64,000 nucleotides of DNA from Lentibacillus cibarius (GTDB lineage: Bacteria > Bacillota > Bacilli > Bacillales > Amphibacillaceae): contig NZ_VCIA01000001.1 of the NCBI RefSeq assembly GCF_005887555.1, positions 744,001 to 808,000 of the forward strand, read 5' to 3'. This document shows, piece after piece, positions 39,820-49,047 of the stretch. The position numbers and the translations under genes were made by a program. The stretch's first letter is position 1; each line of letters starts with the position of its first letter. The notes below the pieces were generated by a model that saw only the letters and a list, made by a program, of their open reading frames with translations, ran no database searches and was not told the origin of the DNA.

Positions 39820-39971
39820 AATAAGTGTCCTCCTTTCATCTTATACCTATAGTATACTACATTTCCACGGTTTTTTCCTCCCAAAACTTGCGATTAATGA
39901 AAAGGATTAGTGAGGTCCGTCTACATGTGTATGTGAAATAGAAAGCCCCGGGAATAACACGAAAGCTATTG

Positions 39972-40325
39972 TTACTTTTTACTGTCCAGAAACATGCCGT
40001 CGATTGTTTTGACATGTTCGTATGGGTCTATATATGTACGGTTGGATTTCTTCTGCTTTTTCATTTGTTTCATTTCCTGTTTTAATGTGGTAAACAAGGT
40101 ATCCATTTTCTCCTGAACTTGCTCATTAAGGAGGATTAGTTGCTTACCTAGCCGTTTTTCATCATCGGTAAAAGGGGGAACAACCTGCTGCAGCAATTCA
40201 CCCCTATATTCAACCAACTCGTTAATCCGCTCAATGTTCTTCTCACGATTCTTGGTCTCCATTGCTTCAGTTAGAACGTCGTGAAGCAGATTAGTTGTAT
40301 CCCATAAGTTTTGAAGCCGGTTCAT
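39972..40325 (-). CDS. fliT: FliT-like flagellar chaperone
   Basis: A 117-residue helical protein (MNRLQNLWDTTNLLHDV) in the position of fliT, the export chaperone of the filament cap protein FliD. Sequence conservation in this family is low, so the call rests on place, length and helical character. The ATG at 40325 overlaps the fliS stop by one base (TAATG); a longer reading to 40385 lies within fliS and is rejected. Confidence 0.8.
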   Translation of the reverse strand: MNRLQNLWDTTNLLHDVLTEAMETKNREKNIERINELVEYRGELLQQVVPPFTDDEKRLGKQLILLNEQVQEKMDTLFTTLKQEMKQMKKQKKSNRTYIDPYEHVKTIDGMFLDSKK

Positions 40326-40726
40326 TACACCCGACCATCCTTGACATACTGTTGCTGACGGGTTATCTTTAAAACTTCTTTCCATGTATCACGGAATTCA
40401 ACAACATAATTCAGTGCTTCCTCCAATGCTTGGCTATCATTCTTTATATTGGCTTCTTTCAGCTGATATTGAATGTATTCATATAATGGCATAATTTGCC
40501 GCGAAATGTCTACATTCATATCCAGTGTCACCATTAATTCATGAATGATGTTTTGCGATTTCTTAATATTTGTGTTTTTGGCTTCATAATTTTTATTTTC
40601 TAGATCCTGCATTGCCTGTCTGATAAATTTAATGCAGCCATTATACAATTTCAATGTCAACTCTCCGCTTGTCGCCGTGTTCACTGAGTTGTTCTGATAT
40701 GTCTGATATGCCTTACTCATTGCCAT
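40325..40726 (-). CDS. fliS: Flagellin export chaperone FliS
   Basis: A 133-residue helical protein with the family core YQNNSVNTATSGELTLKLYNGCIKFIRQA. FliS binds flagellin in the cytoplasm and stops early polymerisation. The ATG at 40726 has GGAGTG eight bases upstream. A sigma-D-type promoter lies 75 bases before it. In B. subtilis hag and fliD would lie just upstream; here only 125 bases separate it from csrA. Confidence 0.94.
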   Translation of the reverse strand: MAMSKAYQTYQNNSVNTATSGELTLKLYNGCIKFIRQAMQDLENKNYEAKNTNIKKSQNIIHELMVTLDMNVDISRQIMPLYEYIQYQLKEANIKNDSQALEEALNYVVEFRDTWKEVLKITRQQQYVKDGRV

Positions 40727-40800
40727 TTTTAAAGCACTCCTTCCAGCCAATATCTGAAGCATCTTCTAACTTGCCTAAGCATACCCTCGTATATTTCATT

Positions 40801-40828
40801 ATATCGGCAAAAACAGGCGTAATGTTTA
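40801..40828 (-). promoter_or_regulatory. Sigma-D-type promoter before fliST
   Basis: On the minus strand TAAA (40825-40828) and GCCGATAT (40801-40808) are 16 bases apart. The sigma-D consensus is TAAA-N15-GCCGATAA. It may be the promoter of fliST or what is left of the hag promoter. Confidence 0.7.
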
Positions 40829-40851
40829 GTAGATTGCTTGGCTGTTCCCAT

Positions 40852-41076
40852 TTACTTTTCACTTTTTTGCAACAGTTCCAGGACATCTGTCGACAGACTG
40901 GCAGCCTCATTGTTCTGCTCTTGGATATCAAGATAGATTTCTTTACGATGGATATCCACCGTTTTTGGGGCATCTATCCCCAACTTTATCTGATCACCGT
41001 CAATCGCCAGTATTTTTATTTCAATGTCATCCCCTATTTGAATCGACTCATTCCGTTTACGAGTTAGTACAAGCAT
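40852..41076 (-). CDS. csrA: Carbon storage regulator CsrA
   Basis: A 74-residue RNA-binding protein ([23 protein letters not shown]). In B. subtilis it represses translation of flagellin mRNA and is held inactive by FliW. The C-terminal RNA-contact region is intact and a longer tail follows, as in Firmicutes. It starts two bases after fliW. Its classic target, hag, is not in the window. Confidence 0.97.
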   Translation of the reverse strand: MLVLTRKRNESIQIGDDIEIKILAIDGDQIKLGIDAPKTVDIHRKEIYLDIQEQNNEAASLSTDVLELLQKSEK

Positions 41077-41078
41077 AG

Positions 41079-41528
41079 CTACTCTCCTTTCACGGACGAG
41101 GAAGCCCGGGGATCAATAGCAGCTTTGATTGAATAGTCATCCGTATCTATTATGTACTGCTTTCCTTGTCTATTTTTATAATTAATAATGAGAGGTGCTT
41201 TCAAATTAAGCGTGCTATATTCAAATGGGGATTTCAACGTTACAATACTCATAACAACCACATTCTCTTCGTCCGTAATTTGCAGCGCTTCAATCAGGCT
41301 ATCGTCCAGATCAAAGACGTAATCCTGATAAATATCATACGGGTTAACAACGATAAAAGCAGTTACTTTATTATTTATTGATTGCAACACTTGATAAATG
41401 GAGGTATCGGATAGATTGATTAATACAAATTCTCTTTCATCCGGAAACCCCGGCAGTCCTGTGGAAAAGTGGATAATAGAGTTCTCATCTACATCCATTT
41501 CTCCAAAATATTTTGTCTGTATATACAT
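41079..41528 (-). CDS. fliW: Flagellar assembly factor FliW, CsrA antagonist
   Basis: A 149-residue protein with the FliW core [31 protein letters not shown]. FliW binds either CsrA or flagellin, so flagellin build-up frees CsrA to stop more synthesis. The ATG at 41528 (MYIQTKYFG) has AAAGG nine bases upstream; an ATG three codons earlier overlaps that site. Confidence 0.95.
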   Translation of the reverse strand: MYIQTKYFGEMDVDENSIIHFSTGLPGFPDEREFVLINLSDTSIYQVLQSINNKVTAFIVVNPYDIYQDYVFDLDDSLIEALQITDEENVVVMSIVTLKSPFEYSTLNLKAPLIINYKNRQGKQYIIDTDDYSIKAAIDPRASSSVKGE

Positions 41529-41608
41529 TCCATCCATCCTTTCCTAGCCTAACCTGTGCAAAAATCCCAAAGCGACACGTCTTGTGGCAGAATGCCTGCT
41601 GTCGTTCA

Positions 41609-42163
41609 CTACCGGACAAAGTCAATTTGTAAATCTTGATGCTGTTGCATGGTAATTGCCACATCGCCTGGAGTGTATTGGTGTATTACCTTTTGCGGTT
41701 CAGCATTGATCATTGGTTCATTTGCTCGAGCATCAATCTGTACTTTAGAAGGCCTATAATTCAACTTGACAGCAAAAGGGGAAGGAACAAATGTAATGCC
41801 AATCCGCTTCATTTCGTCAAAAGCATTACCGGAAGCCTGTCTTGCAATTGGATTTCCGTCATGTTCAATTGTCATCAGTTCGGCACCTTGCCTGACTCGC
41901 CGTGCAGTACCTTCCATCGCACCTTTACGCCCTTCATCAGCAAATTTTTCCATCCATTTAGAAAGGGACATAAGGTTCATATCTTCCCACGCTTTTGTCT
42001 GATCAATCGTGAGCTTTGAAGGTGTTGTCGTTATGGATAAGTCTGCTTTAGGCTGCCGGATAGACATTTCCGCTTGTGACTGGTGAATCTTCTGAATAGG
42101 CGGTGACGTTTGAATATGAATCTTTGCCGGTTGTGATTCCATCCGGATTTGCAACATCTGCAT
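41609..42163 (-). CDS. yviE: YviE-like protein (DUF6470) of the flagellar operon
   Basis: A 184-residue soluble protein, rich in Gln, Ile and Lys, with repeated short beta-strand-like phrases (IRMESQPAKIHIQTSPP; IRQPKADLSITTTPSK). YviE lies between flgL and fliW in B. subtilis, as here. The function is unknown. The ATG at 42163 has AAGGACTGA upstream. Confidence 0.85.
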   Translation of the reverse strand: MQMLQIRMESQPAKIHIQTSPPIQKIHQSQAEMSIRQPKADLSITTTPSKLTIDQTKAWEDMNLMSLSKWMEKFADEGRKGAMEGTARRVRQGAELMTIEHDGNPIARQASGNAFDEMKRIGITFVPSPFAVKLNYRPSKVQIDARANEPMINAEPQKVIHQYTPGDVAITMQQHQDLQIDFVR

Positions 42164-42221
42164 CCCAATCAGTCCTTCGCATTTAGTTATCCTTGTCGTC
42201 AACTACATGTACTACAACAGA

Positions 42222-43106
42222 TTAACGCAAGAAGTCAATTAGCGTCGGCTGAATGATTCGTGAACCCGCTGACAAAGCCGCACGGTGGACACTCTCCTGT
42301 GTGGTCAGTTCAGTAATAACCTTTTCATAATCAACATCTTCATTTTCAGACATCATCTTTTTCGCAGCAATTTCCTGGTCATCCAAACGGTTCTCCACCA
42401 ATTCGAGGCGGTTCATACGTGCGCCAAGGTCAGCTCGAACATTAATGACGTTATCGATGTTGTCGTCAATCGTGTCGATACTTTCCTTTATCGCTTTCTG
42501 GTCATTCCCCTCCAGTGCTTGTAAAAACGATTTGATATCTTCATCAAACAAGTCTTCACTGAAAACTTGTGTTGGATCAACATTCGCCTGGAGCTTTGTT
42601 CCATTTGCTACTTCAATCTTGATTGGAGCAGCATTTTCCGCGTAGGTGATTTCACCTTCACCATTGGTTGTGACGGGTTCCGTGTCCGTATCCGTCCCAT
42701 TGAAAATATACTTTCCGTTAACATTAGTGTTGGCAATGTCAACCAGATGTTCTTTTAGCTGTTCAACCTCTTCTTTGACATTTTGCCGTTCTCCTTCGTC
42801 ATACGTGTCATTGCTAGCCTGCACTGCTAGTTCTCGCATTCTTTGCAGCGCTTTTGTCGCCTTGTCCAGCGCCGCATCCGAATTGTCCATCCAACTGTGC
42901 ACTTCATTCGTGTTGCGCTTAAATTGATCGACTTCCGTTACTTGAGTACGGTATCCCATCCCTTTCATGGCGATCACCGGATCATCAGAAGGACGGTTAA
43001 TCTTTTTGCCTGTGGATAACTGATCCATAGAGCTATTTAATTTAGAATAGCTGTTCGATAAGTTTTTCAGCATGTTACTTGAAAGCATGCTTTGTGTAAT
43101 CCGCAT
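42222..43106 (-). CDS. flgL: Flagellar hook-filament junction protein FlgL
   Basis: A 294-residue protein with a flagellin-like N-terminus (MRITQSMLSSNMLKNLSNSYSKL) and C-terminus, and STGKKINRPSDDP. It joins the hook to the filament together with FlgK. It follows flgK by ten bases. Its presence, with FlgK, shows that the filament junction is still made although hag is not in the usual place. Confidence 0.96.
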   Translation of the reverse strand: MRITQSMLSSNMLKNLSNSYSKLNSSMDQLSTGKKINRPSDDPVIAMKGMGYRTQVTEVDQFKRNTNEVHSWMDNSDAALDKATKALQRMRELAVQASNDTYDEGERQNVKEEVEQLKEHLVDIANTNVNGKYIFNGTDTDTEPVTTNGEGEITYAENAAPIKIEVANGTKLQANVDPTQVFSEDLFDEDIKSFLQALEGNDQKAIKESIDTIDDNIDNVINVRADLGARMNRLELVENRLDDQEIAAKKMMSENEDVDYEKVITELTTQESVHRAALSAGSRIIQPTLIDFLR

Positions 43107-43116
43107 GATTAGTCAC

Positions 43117-44643
43117 CTACCTTCCCACTAATCCCATATTGTTAATAACACGGTCGAGAAGCTCATCAACAGTCGTCATGCTTCTAGCTGCGGCATTGTA
43201 CGCTTGCTGGAACTTAATCATATTGGACATTTCCTCATCCAATGATACCGAACTAACGGATTCCCGCTGCGTTTCCACCTGTGACTTAAGAATGCCAGTG
43301 TTTTCTACCATGGTGTTGGCTTTCTCAGCGTTGACACCCATGTCCCCGATAATAGATTCATAGAAACTCTTAACGGATGTGTTTTCACCTAAGCCAACAT
43401 CCGTGTCAGTGAAAACATCCGCTAAATCAGATGCGTTGCCACCATCTCCGGAACCTTTGCCGTTACTCGCCGCGATCAGGTCAGGTTCGTTCATGATATT
43501 TTCATTAACCGTAATATTAGCTGCAGCTCCCTGATCGGATGCATTTTTGAAAAAGTTGGGTATCCCCTGTTCTCCTTTCAAATCAGCACCATCATTGTGA
43601 ACATCGTTAAACGCCTTTGCAAACTTGGATGCCATGGTGTCCAGGTCATTCAGCATATCAGGGAACGTCCCCGCTGTCTCGCCATTTTCACTGTATCCGT
43701 ACGACTCGATAAGACCTGTCAGTGAGCCTTCTGAAGTAAATTGTGTCGGGCTATAGGATTCACCATTGACATTAATACTGCTAATTTCCTTGTAGCCGTC
43801 TTCAGCGCTATCTATATCAATTTTGTTAAAATCCAGTTCACCTTTAGAAAGATCGCCATTCACCAGCACCGCTGTGCTATCGAGTGTTTCGCCGTTTTTA
43901 CCAGCAAGTTTTATCGTTGCCAGCCCATCAGCAATATCCGGGGCACTGTCACTGCTTTTGGTATAGCCAACGTCAATTTTAACAATACCGGACAGTTCAT
44001 CAATCAGCCTATCGCGCTCATCGTATAAGTCGTTAGCTAGTTGACCATTTGTCTCAATATTTTTTACCTGCTTATTGATGGAATTGACTTTTTCAAGAAT
44101 CGTATTCGCCCGATTCTTTGTTAAATCAATTCGACCACTGACATCAGCTCGCATAGAACTTAATGAATCAGACAGATAGTTGAACGTATCGGCAACAGCC
44201 TGTCCTCTTTGAGCAACAACCGACCGGGCTCCGGAACTTTCCGGGTTTGCGGCTAAATCCTGAAGCGACTGCCAAAATTGATCCATTGTTTTGTTCAATC
44301 CCTGTTCAGACGGTTCATTCATCAGGGTTTCCATACGGCTTAGTGCATCAGCCTTCGTTTCCCAGTAACCAGCTTTACTATTTTCTGAGCGGAACTGGTA
44401 ATCAAGAAACTGATTGCGAATCCGCTGCACAGAGCCTGAATTGACTCCGGTTCCGAGTTGGCCAGCTATTTCCGGACGATTCCGCGCTGCAGGCGAATAA
44501 GCTGATGTTGTTTCAAAGTCTACCCGTTGCCGTGTATAGCCTTTTGTATTCGCATTTGAGATGTTGTGACCTGTAGTATATAATGCCGATTGTTGGGCAA
44601 ACAGGGCTTGTTTCGCCATTTCCAATCCATGGAATGTACTCAT
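43117..44643 (-). CDS. flgK: Flagellar hook-associated protein 1, FlgK
   Basis: A 508-residue secreted structural protein. The start FHGLEMAKQALFAQQSALYTTGHNISNANTKGYTRQRV and the end SMTTVDELLDRVINNMGLVG are typical of axial proteins. It sits on top of the hook, before FlgL. FlgN, encoded just upstream, is its chaperone. Confidence 0.97.
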   Translation of the reverse strand: MSTFHGLEMAKQALFAQQSALYTTGHNISNANTKGYTRQRVDFETTSAYSPAARNRPEIAGQLGTGVNSGSVQRIRNQFLDYQFRSENSKAGYWETKADALSRMETLMNEPSEQGLNKTMDQFWQSLQDLAANPESSGARSVVAQRGQAVADTFNYLSDSLSSMRADVSGRIDLTKNRANTILEKVNSINKQVKNIETNGQLANDLYDERDRLIDELSGIVKIDVGYTKSSDSAPDIADGLATIKLAGKNGETLDSTAVLVNGDLSKGELDFNKIDIDSAEDGYKEISSINVNGESYSPTQFTSEGSLTGLIESYGYSENGETAGTFPDMLNDLDTMASKFAKAFNDVHNDGADLKGEQGIPNFFKNASDQGAAANITVNENIMNEPDLIAASNGKGSGDGGNASDLADVFTDTDVGLGENTSVKSFYESIIGDMGVNAEKANTMVENTGILKSQVETQRESVSSVSLDEEMSNMIKFQQAYNAAARSMTTVDELLDRVINNMGLVGR

Positions 44644-44661
44644 CGGCTTGCTCCTTTCTTT

Positions 44662-45150
44662 TTACGCCTTTGAATCAAAGACAGACCTTACTGGTACAGC
44701 TGATGATCGCTTGTCACCATAGTTCATCCCCTGAATTGTTGGATTTAACATATCCAGCGATAATTCAACAAACTGCAGTGACTGTTTAACTAATTCCCGA
44801 TTAAGATGTTCCTGTTGTTTCAACTGTGCCAGTGTGCTGGTGAGCCTGGTGCTCCATTGTTCCAGTTCTTTACCACTAGTTTTATCTGTTTCGTTTTTTA
44901 AGATATATGTGATTGTCACCGTATCAGGATCGGTGTGATGCTGTATGGCCCATGCGTGGACTGCTTGCTGCCGTTTCCATTCCGCCTGCTCTATTGCTTG
45001 TACAAACTTTTGTTCCTTGATAAGCAGTGACTGTAATTTAGCAACGGAACCTTCTTTTACTATTTCCGTTTTCTCCTTAGAAAGGGTGAGCAGGCTTTCA
45101 TGTAAACTGGTCAATTTGTTAAGTGCGTGGTTGATTGACTGAATGGACAA
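44662..45150 (-). CDS. flgN: FlgN-type flagellar chaperone (YvyG)
   Basis: A 162-residue helical protein with heptad-like runs (MSIQSINHALNKLTSLHESLL; QAIEQAEWKRQQAVHAWAIQ). FlgN-type chaperones deliver FlgK and FlgL to the export gate. It lies between flgM and flgK as yvyG does in B. subtilis. Family identity is weak, so position counts. Confidence 0.88.
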   Translation of the reverse strand: MSIQSINHALNKLTSLHESLLTLSKEKTEIVKEGSVAKLQSLLIKEQKFVQAIEQAEWKRQQAVHAWAIQHHTDPDTVTITYILKNETDKTSGKELEQWSTRLTSTLAQLKQQEHLNRELVKQSLQFVELSLDMLNPTIQGMNYGDKRSSAVPVRSVFDSKA

Positions 45151-45151
45151 A

Positions 45152-45433
45152 TCAGTCTCCTCCCTTCGTATTTGTTGACCAGAAATCCATCATGCGCCGG
45201 GCGGTTTTTTCATAATCGATCTGGTAGGTCCCTTTATCTACGGCATCTTTCATCTTCTGTACATAAGACGCACGTTTAGCGTCCGTTTTTTCACTGTTAT
45301 GCAACTTTTTTGCTTCATCGGAAATTTCCAACTGGTCCTTCTTACCGGTACCTTTGGAATCATTCATTTGCTTTTGCAGCCTGTTTTTATATGGATTGAA
45401 ATTAGTCTGACCGGATCCGTGTATCTTCACCAT
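45152..45433 (-). CDS. flgM: Anti-sigma-D factor FlgM
   Basis: A 93-residue protein that holds sigma-D inactive until the hook is complete. The N-terminal NFNPYKNRLQKQ is flexible; the C-terminal DQLEISDEAKKL... and VDKGTYQIDYEKTARRMMDFW match the sigma-binding part. The ATG at 45433 has GGGGGGAG just upstream; longer readings to 45568 enter the yvyF tail. Confidence 0.92.
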   Translation of the reverse strand: MVKIHGSGQTNFNPYKNRLQKQMNDSKGTGKKDQLEISDEAKKLHNSEKTDAKRASYVQKMKDAVDKGTYQIDYEKTARRMMDFWSTNTKGGD

Positions 45434-45479
45434 TCTCCCCCCCATTTTAATCTGTTCTGCAACATATATATCGTTTTTG

Positions 45480-45887
45480 TTATTCGTTATCAAATGAATA
45501 ATAAACGGCTTCCGGCTTGTTAGCTGCAGATTCACTTTGCTTGTGAGATTCATGGTGCTTAAGATCATTTTTTAATTGTTCTATGCAGCTGGCACAAAAT
45601 CGCCCCCTGACAATAGCAACACCACAACGTTCACAAGGGTAAGCAAGCTTTGGAAATTCTGATGTGCGCAGCCGCCCTGTTTTTACAAACTCAATGATCA
45701 ACGCTTCTTCAACACCAGTTGCTTTTATAATTTCGTTCATCGTTGCTTCTCTGTTCTCCCGTTTCCGCAAAAAACGGTAAACAACCTGAAAAGCTTGTTC
45801 TTCTTCTTTGTAGCACGATGGACATATATCACGGGCAGTTTTCACAAACACCGTACCACAGCGGGAGCAATTTGCCAATTCACCCAT
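45480..45887 (-). CDS. yvyF: YvyF, flagellar operon zinc-binding regulator
   Basis: A 135-residue protein with two cysteine clusters: CSRCGTVF...CPSC at the start and CERCGVAIVRGRFCASC near residue 85. Between them lies a winged-helix-like part. The family (TIGR03826) is always found between comFC and flgM. In B. subtilis it modulates flagellar gene expression. Confidence 0.93.
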   Translation of the reverse strand: MGELANCSRCGTVFVKTARDICPSCYKEEEQAFQVVYRFLRKRENREATMNEIIKATGVEEALIIEFVKTGRLRTSEFPKLAYPCERCGVAIVRGRFCASCIEQLKNDLKHHESHKQSESAANKPEAVYYSFDNE

Positions 45888-45926
45888 GTATCTCGCCTCT
45901 TTCTCTCTATGATACCATTATACAGG

Positions 45927-46613
45927 TTATCCACGAATCAATGTCAGCGCATATACGGCAGGACATCCACTCTGCTTTAATAATGAAGCAGCATGCCGCA
46001 ATGTTGCACCGGTTGTATAAATATCATCGGCAAGAATGACTGGATTGTTAATAGCTTTCGTCAACTTAAATGGATTCCGCCCGGTGATTCGCTGTACTTT
46101 CGTTTTTTGGGACTGTTTTTCACTATGCGTGCGCGTTAGCACTTGACAGAGGTTACCCGGCAGACATTCCGCAAGCATCTCCGCTTGATTAAACCCGCGT
46201 TCCCTCAGCCGCTCATCACTCAACGGAATCGGGACAACAATCGTGCGCCTCGGTAAAAATGAGAAATGCTCCTTGAACGTCCTGTGATAATACACTTGGA
46301 ACGCCTTTCCCAGACAATAATCTCCACGGTACTTCCATCTGGTAACCATTCCTTTTATCCATTCATTATATTGAAAAACAGAAATATTACAGGCTAGCGG
46401 ATCTTCCCAAGGATGCCAACGCATCTCCCAATGTTCACAGTCAGGACAAACATCCCTTTCGCTCATCCGACTGCATTTTACACACCGATTCCCTTCCATA
46501 ATGGCTAGCTCATTTTCACAGGTAGAACAAAGCTGTTTTGGCTCAGCTAATTTGATAAGCGTTTGCCAGTTGATTGAAGGAACCATTGCCTCATCGCACC
46601 ACAAGCAATGCAT
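45927..46613 (-). CDS. comFC: ComFC, phosphoribosyltransferase-like competence protein
   Basis: A 228-residue protein. Cysteine pairs near residues 4-7 and 30-60 form a zinc ribbon, and the C-terminal half has the PRPP-binding motif VILADDIYTTGATL. ComFC is needed for full DNA uptake and works with ComFA. Its ATG overlaps the comFA stop by one base (TGATG), with GAGGTGA upstream. Confidence 0.94.
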   Translation of the reverse strand: MHCLWCDEAMVPSINWQTLIKLAEPKQLCSTCENELAIMEGNRCVKCSRMSERDVCPDCEHWEMRWHPWEDPLACNISVFQYNEWIKGMVTRWKYRGDYCLGKAFQVYYHRTFKEHFSFLPRRTIVVPIPLSDERLRERGFNQAEMLAECLPGNLCQVLTRTHSEKQSQKTKVQRITGRNPFKLTKAINNPVILADDIYTTGATLRHAASLLKQSGCPAVYALTLIRG

Positions 46614-47992
46614 CACTTAAAATCACCTCGTCTGTTCATTCGTTTAATCAACTTTATCGCCTTAATCATTGCTTCCGTTTTGCCATCGTGGAAAAATATT
46701 ACCTCCCCTGTTGGGTCGTCCGGGCTTCGGCCTGCCCTTCCGGCTATCTGAACTAACGCCGCTTCGTCGAATACTTGATGATTTGCAGCAAGGACGCAAA
46801 CATCAACGGCTGGGAATGTGACACCACGTTCTAGTATCGTCGTTGTAATTAAGATATCAAAATCACGATGACGAAATTGACTGACCTTTTGTTCGCGATC
46901 CGTATCAGCTGCATGTACACTCCGCACCACATGATCTTGCAGCATATCGGACAAACTTTCTGAAAGTGCTTCAGCCAGCCGGACGGAAGGAACAAATAAT
47001 AAGAGTTGCCTACTCGTATTTTTACGGCGACTGTACCATTTCAAAAATGCATTAGGAGGGTGTCCCTGCTCGAAGTCTTTCTTTAATGAAGGGCACATAC
47101 GATATTCCGGCACAGGCAGCGGATGCCCGTGAAATCGGACTGGCACAAAAACATGTGGGAGTTTTTTTCTGGCTATTTTTGCCTGGTGTTCTTGCCTTGG
47201 TGTAGCTGTTAGGTAAATGGTGGTACCAGCCGGTTTGACCGCCCGCTTAGCAGCAAATGGCAGCGACGGATCATGTGTATATGGGAAAGCATCGACTTCA
47301 TCAATAATAATGGTATCGAAGGCATGTTTGAACCGCATTAATTGATGGGTAGTCGCCAGAATAAACTGGGCGGTTGCATCTTTATCCTCGCTTCCGCCAT
47401 ATAGTCCTTGGATAGAAACAGCAGCAAACGCCTCTCGCATACGTGGCAGTAATTCAAGCACCACATCCGATCGAGGCGTTGCCAAACAAATACGCTGCCC
47501 TTGTTTGAGCGCTTCCGATATTCCCGAAAAAAGCATCTCTGTTTTCCCCGCCCCGCAAACGGCCCAAACGAGTAGTTCCTTTTCACTAGCTTGAATGACC
47601 TGTGTAACACGGTCAGCCACCTTTTGCTGTGTCGCTGTCAGTTCACCATTCCATGTGCACGCATCCGGATAACGCGGCCAATTCGGTTCCGGGCCCGTCC
47701 ATTCGTAGAGCAGTTTGCATGTCATGACCCGTCCCATATCAATACATTTACGGCAATAGACATGCGTTTTTCCACACATATAGCATGGAAGATGTCCAAA
47801 TAATGAGCGTTTCTGGTTACCACACCGTTGACATTGATCATGGAAATAGTTTTTCTTAATTGCGGATTGAGGAGAAAAATAGGAAGTGTTTAGGAGTGTT
47901 TGAAAAAGGGGATGGTTAAGATGAATTTCGTTTCTAAGCAAAAGCTTTCCCGCATAACGGTGACTCAGTTCTTGGCACTCTTGTTCATCCAT
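46613..47992 (-). CDS. comFA: ComFA, ATP-driven DNA translocase for transformation
   Basis: A 459-residue DEAD-box-like motor at the inner membrane that pulls single-stranded DNA into the cell. A four-cysteine zinc motif (Cys54, Cys57, Cys70, Cys73, then Cys80 and Cys83) precedes Walker A GAGKT at 147-151; IIIDEVDAF and TATPRQ follow. The ATG at 47992 has AAGGAGCG upstream. No comFB lies between comFA and comFC. Confidence 0.95.
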   Translation of the reverse strand: MDEQECQELSHRYAGKLLLRNEIHLNHPLFQTLLNTSYFSPQSAIKKNYFHDQCQRCGNQKRSLFGHLPCYMCGKTHVYCRKCIDMGRVMTCKLLYEWTGPEPNWPRYPDACTWNGELTATQQKVADRVTQVIQASEKELLVWAVCGAGKTEMLFSGISEALKQGQRICLATPRSDVVLELLPRMREAFAAVSIQGLYGGSEDKDATAQFILATTHQLMRFKHAFDTIIIDEVDAFPYTHDPSLPFAAKRAVKPAGTTIYLTATPRQEHQAKIARKKLPHVFVPVRFHGHPLPVPEYRMCPSLKKDFEQGHPPNAFLKWYSRRKNTSRQLLLFVPSVRLAEALSESLSDMLQDHVVRSVHAADTDREQKVSQFRHRDFDILITTTILERGVTFPAVDVCVLAANHQVFDEAALVQIAGRAGRSPDDPTGEVIFFHDGKTEAMIKAIKLIKRMNRRGDFK

Positions 47993-48016
47993 CACGTCAC
48001 GCTCCTTATCAATAAA

Positions 48017-48052
48017 TAGCAGAGACCAGCACATATTGGTCCGGTCCCTGCG
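48017..48052 (-). terminator. Probable terminator after degV
   Basis: GCAGGGACC and GGTCTCTGC pair with one G-U pair around 15 bases. Only TATTTATT follows on the minus strand, so it may be weak. Confidence 0.5.
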
Positions 48053-48087
48053 CAGTAATTATTACTTACTAGGTGGATCAGATACGT

Positions 48088-48930
48088 TTATTCTTTATAC
48101 CAACAAACACCGACCGCACCTTCCCCTAAATGTGTTCCGATTACAGGGCCGAAATAACTAATCATCGTATCCATATTAGGGTAGGCAGCATCAAACTGTT
48201 CCTTCAGACTTATCGCAGCCGCCTCGTTATTAGCATGGATAAAAGCCACTTTCAGCTTACCACCCTGTACCGCGTCCGACTCAAGCATGCCCATGATACG
48301 GTTTAATGCTTTCTTACGGGTACGGATCTTCTCAAACGGAACAATCTGTTTATCCACAAAATGAAGTACCGGTTTAACCTGCAACAGACTACCGACCATA
48401 GCCTGGGCACCATTGAGTCGCCCGCCACGTTGTAAATGACTTAAATCATCCACCATAAAGTAGGCACGCATGCTTTGCTTCATCTTATCCAGCCGCTGAA
48501 TGATCGCTTCCGGATTTTTACCACTTTCGGCAAGTTTTGCAGCCTCAATCGCATAGAAACCTTGTGCCATACAGCTTAATCCGGAATCGTATGCGTAGAC
48601 ATCAATCCCATCGACCATTTCTCCTGCACTGATGACAGACTGATGTGTACCGCTTATTCCACCTGATAAATGAACGGAAATAACTGCATCATAGTTCACG
48701 GCAAGTTTTTCTAGCTTTTCGGTTATCATGCCGATGGACGGCTGGGATGTTTTCGGTAAATCCTTTGTTTCTTTCACTTTTTGGTAAAACGTTTCCGTTG
48801 TAATATCTAATCCTTCGCGGTAGGACGCATCGCCAAACACAACGCTTAACGGAACGATATGTATGTTGTATCGATCAACCAATTCATCAGGCATGTATGA
48901 CGTGCTATCCGACATTACAGCGATTTGCAT
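48088..48930 (-). CDS. degV: DegV-family fatty-acid-binding protein
   Basis: A 280-residue EDD-fold protein. The family marks are VMSDSTSYMP at the start, SQPSIG, HLSGGISGTHQS and RGGRLNGAQAMVGSLLQVKPVL. DegV/FakB proteins bind a fatty acid and present it to a kinase for phospholipid synthesis. It lies between comFA and degU as in B. subtilis. Confidence 0.93.
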   Translation of the reverse strand: MQIAVMSDSTSYMPDELVDRYNIHIVPLSVVFGDASYREGLDITTETFYQKVKETKDLPKTSQPSIGMITEKLEKLAVNYDAVISVHLSGGISGTHQSVISAGEMVDGIDVYAYDSGLSCMAQGFYAIEAAKLAESGKNPEAIIQRLDKMKQSMRAYFMVDDLSHLQRGGRLNGAQAMVGSLLQVKPVLHFVDKQIVPFEKIRTRKKALNRIMGMLESDAVQGGKLKVAFIHANNEAAAISLKEQFDAAYPNMDTMISYFGPVIGTHLGEGAVGVCWYKE

Positions 48931-49047
48931 CGTTACCCTTCTCCTTAGTGCACTTGTCGATTTTCTCTCATTTTACATGAACGGATGAAAAATTGCACTC
49001 TCGATCCAGGAGCAGTTTTCCATGTCTATTCAGGAAGGTAAGAAGAC

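Noticed and set aside
39820..39971. Sigma-H or sigma-B promoter of hpf
   Set aside because: GGAGGAAAA resembles a sigma-H -35 box, but no matching -10 box lies at the right distance.
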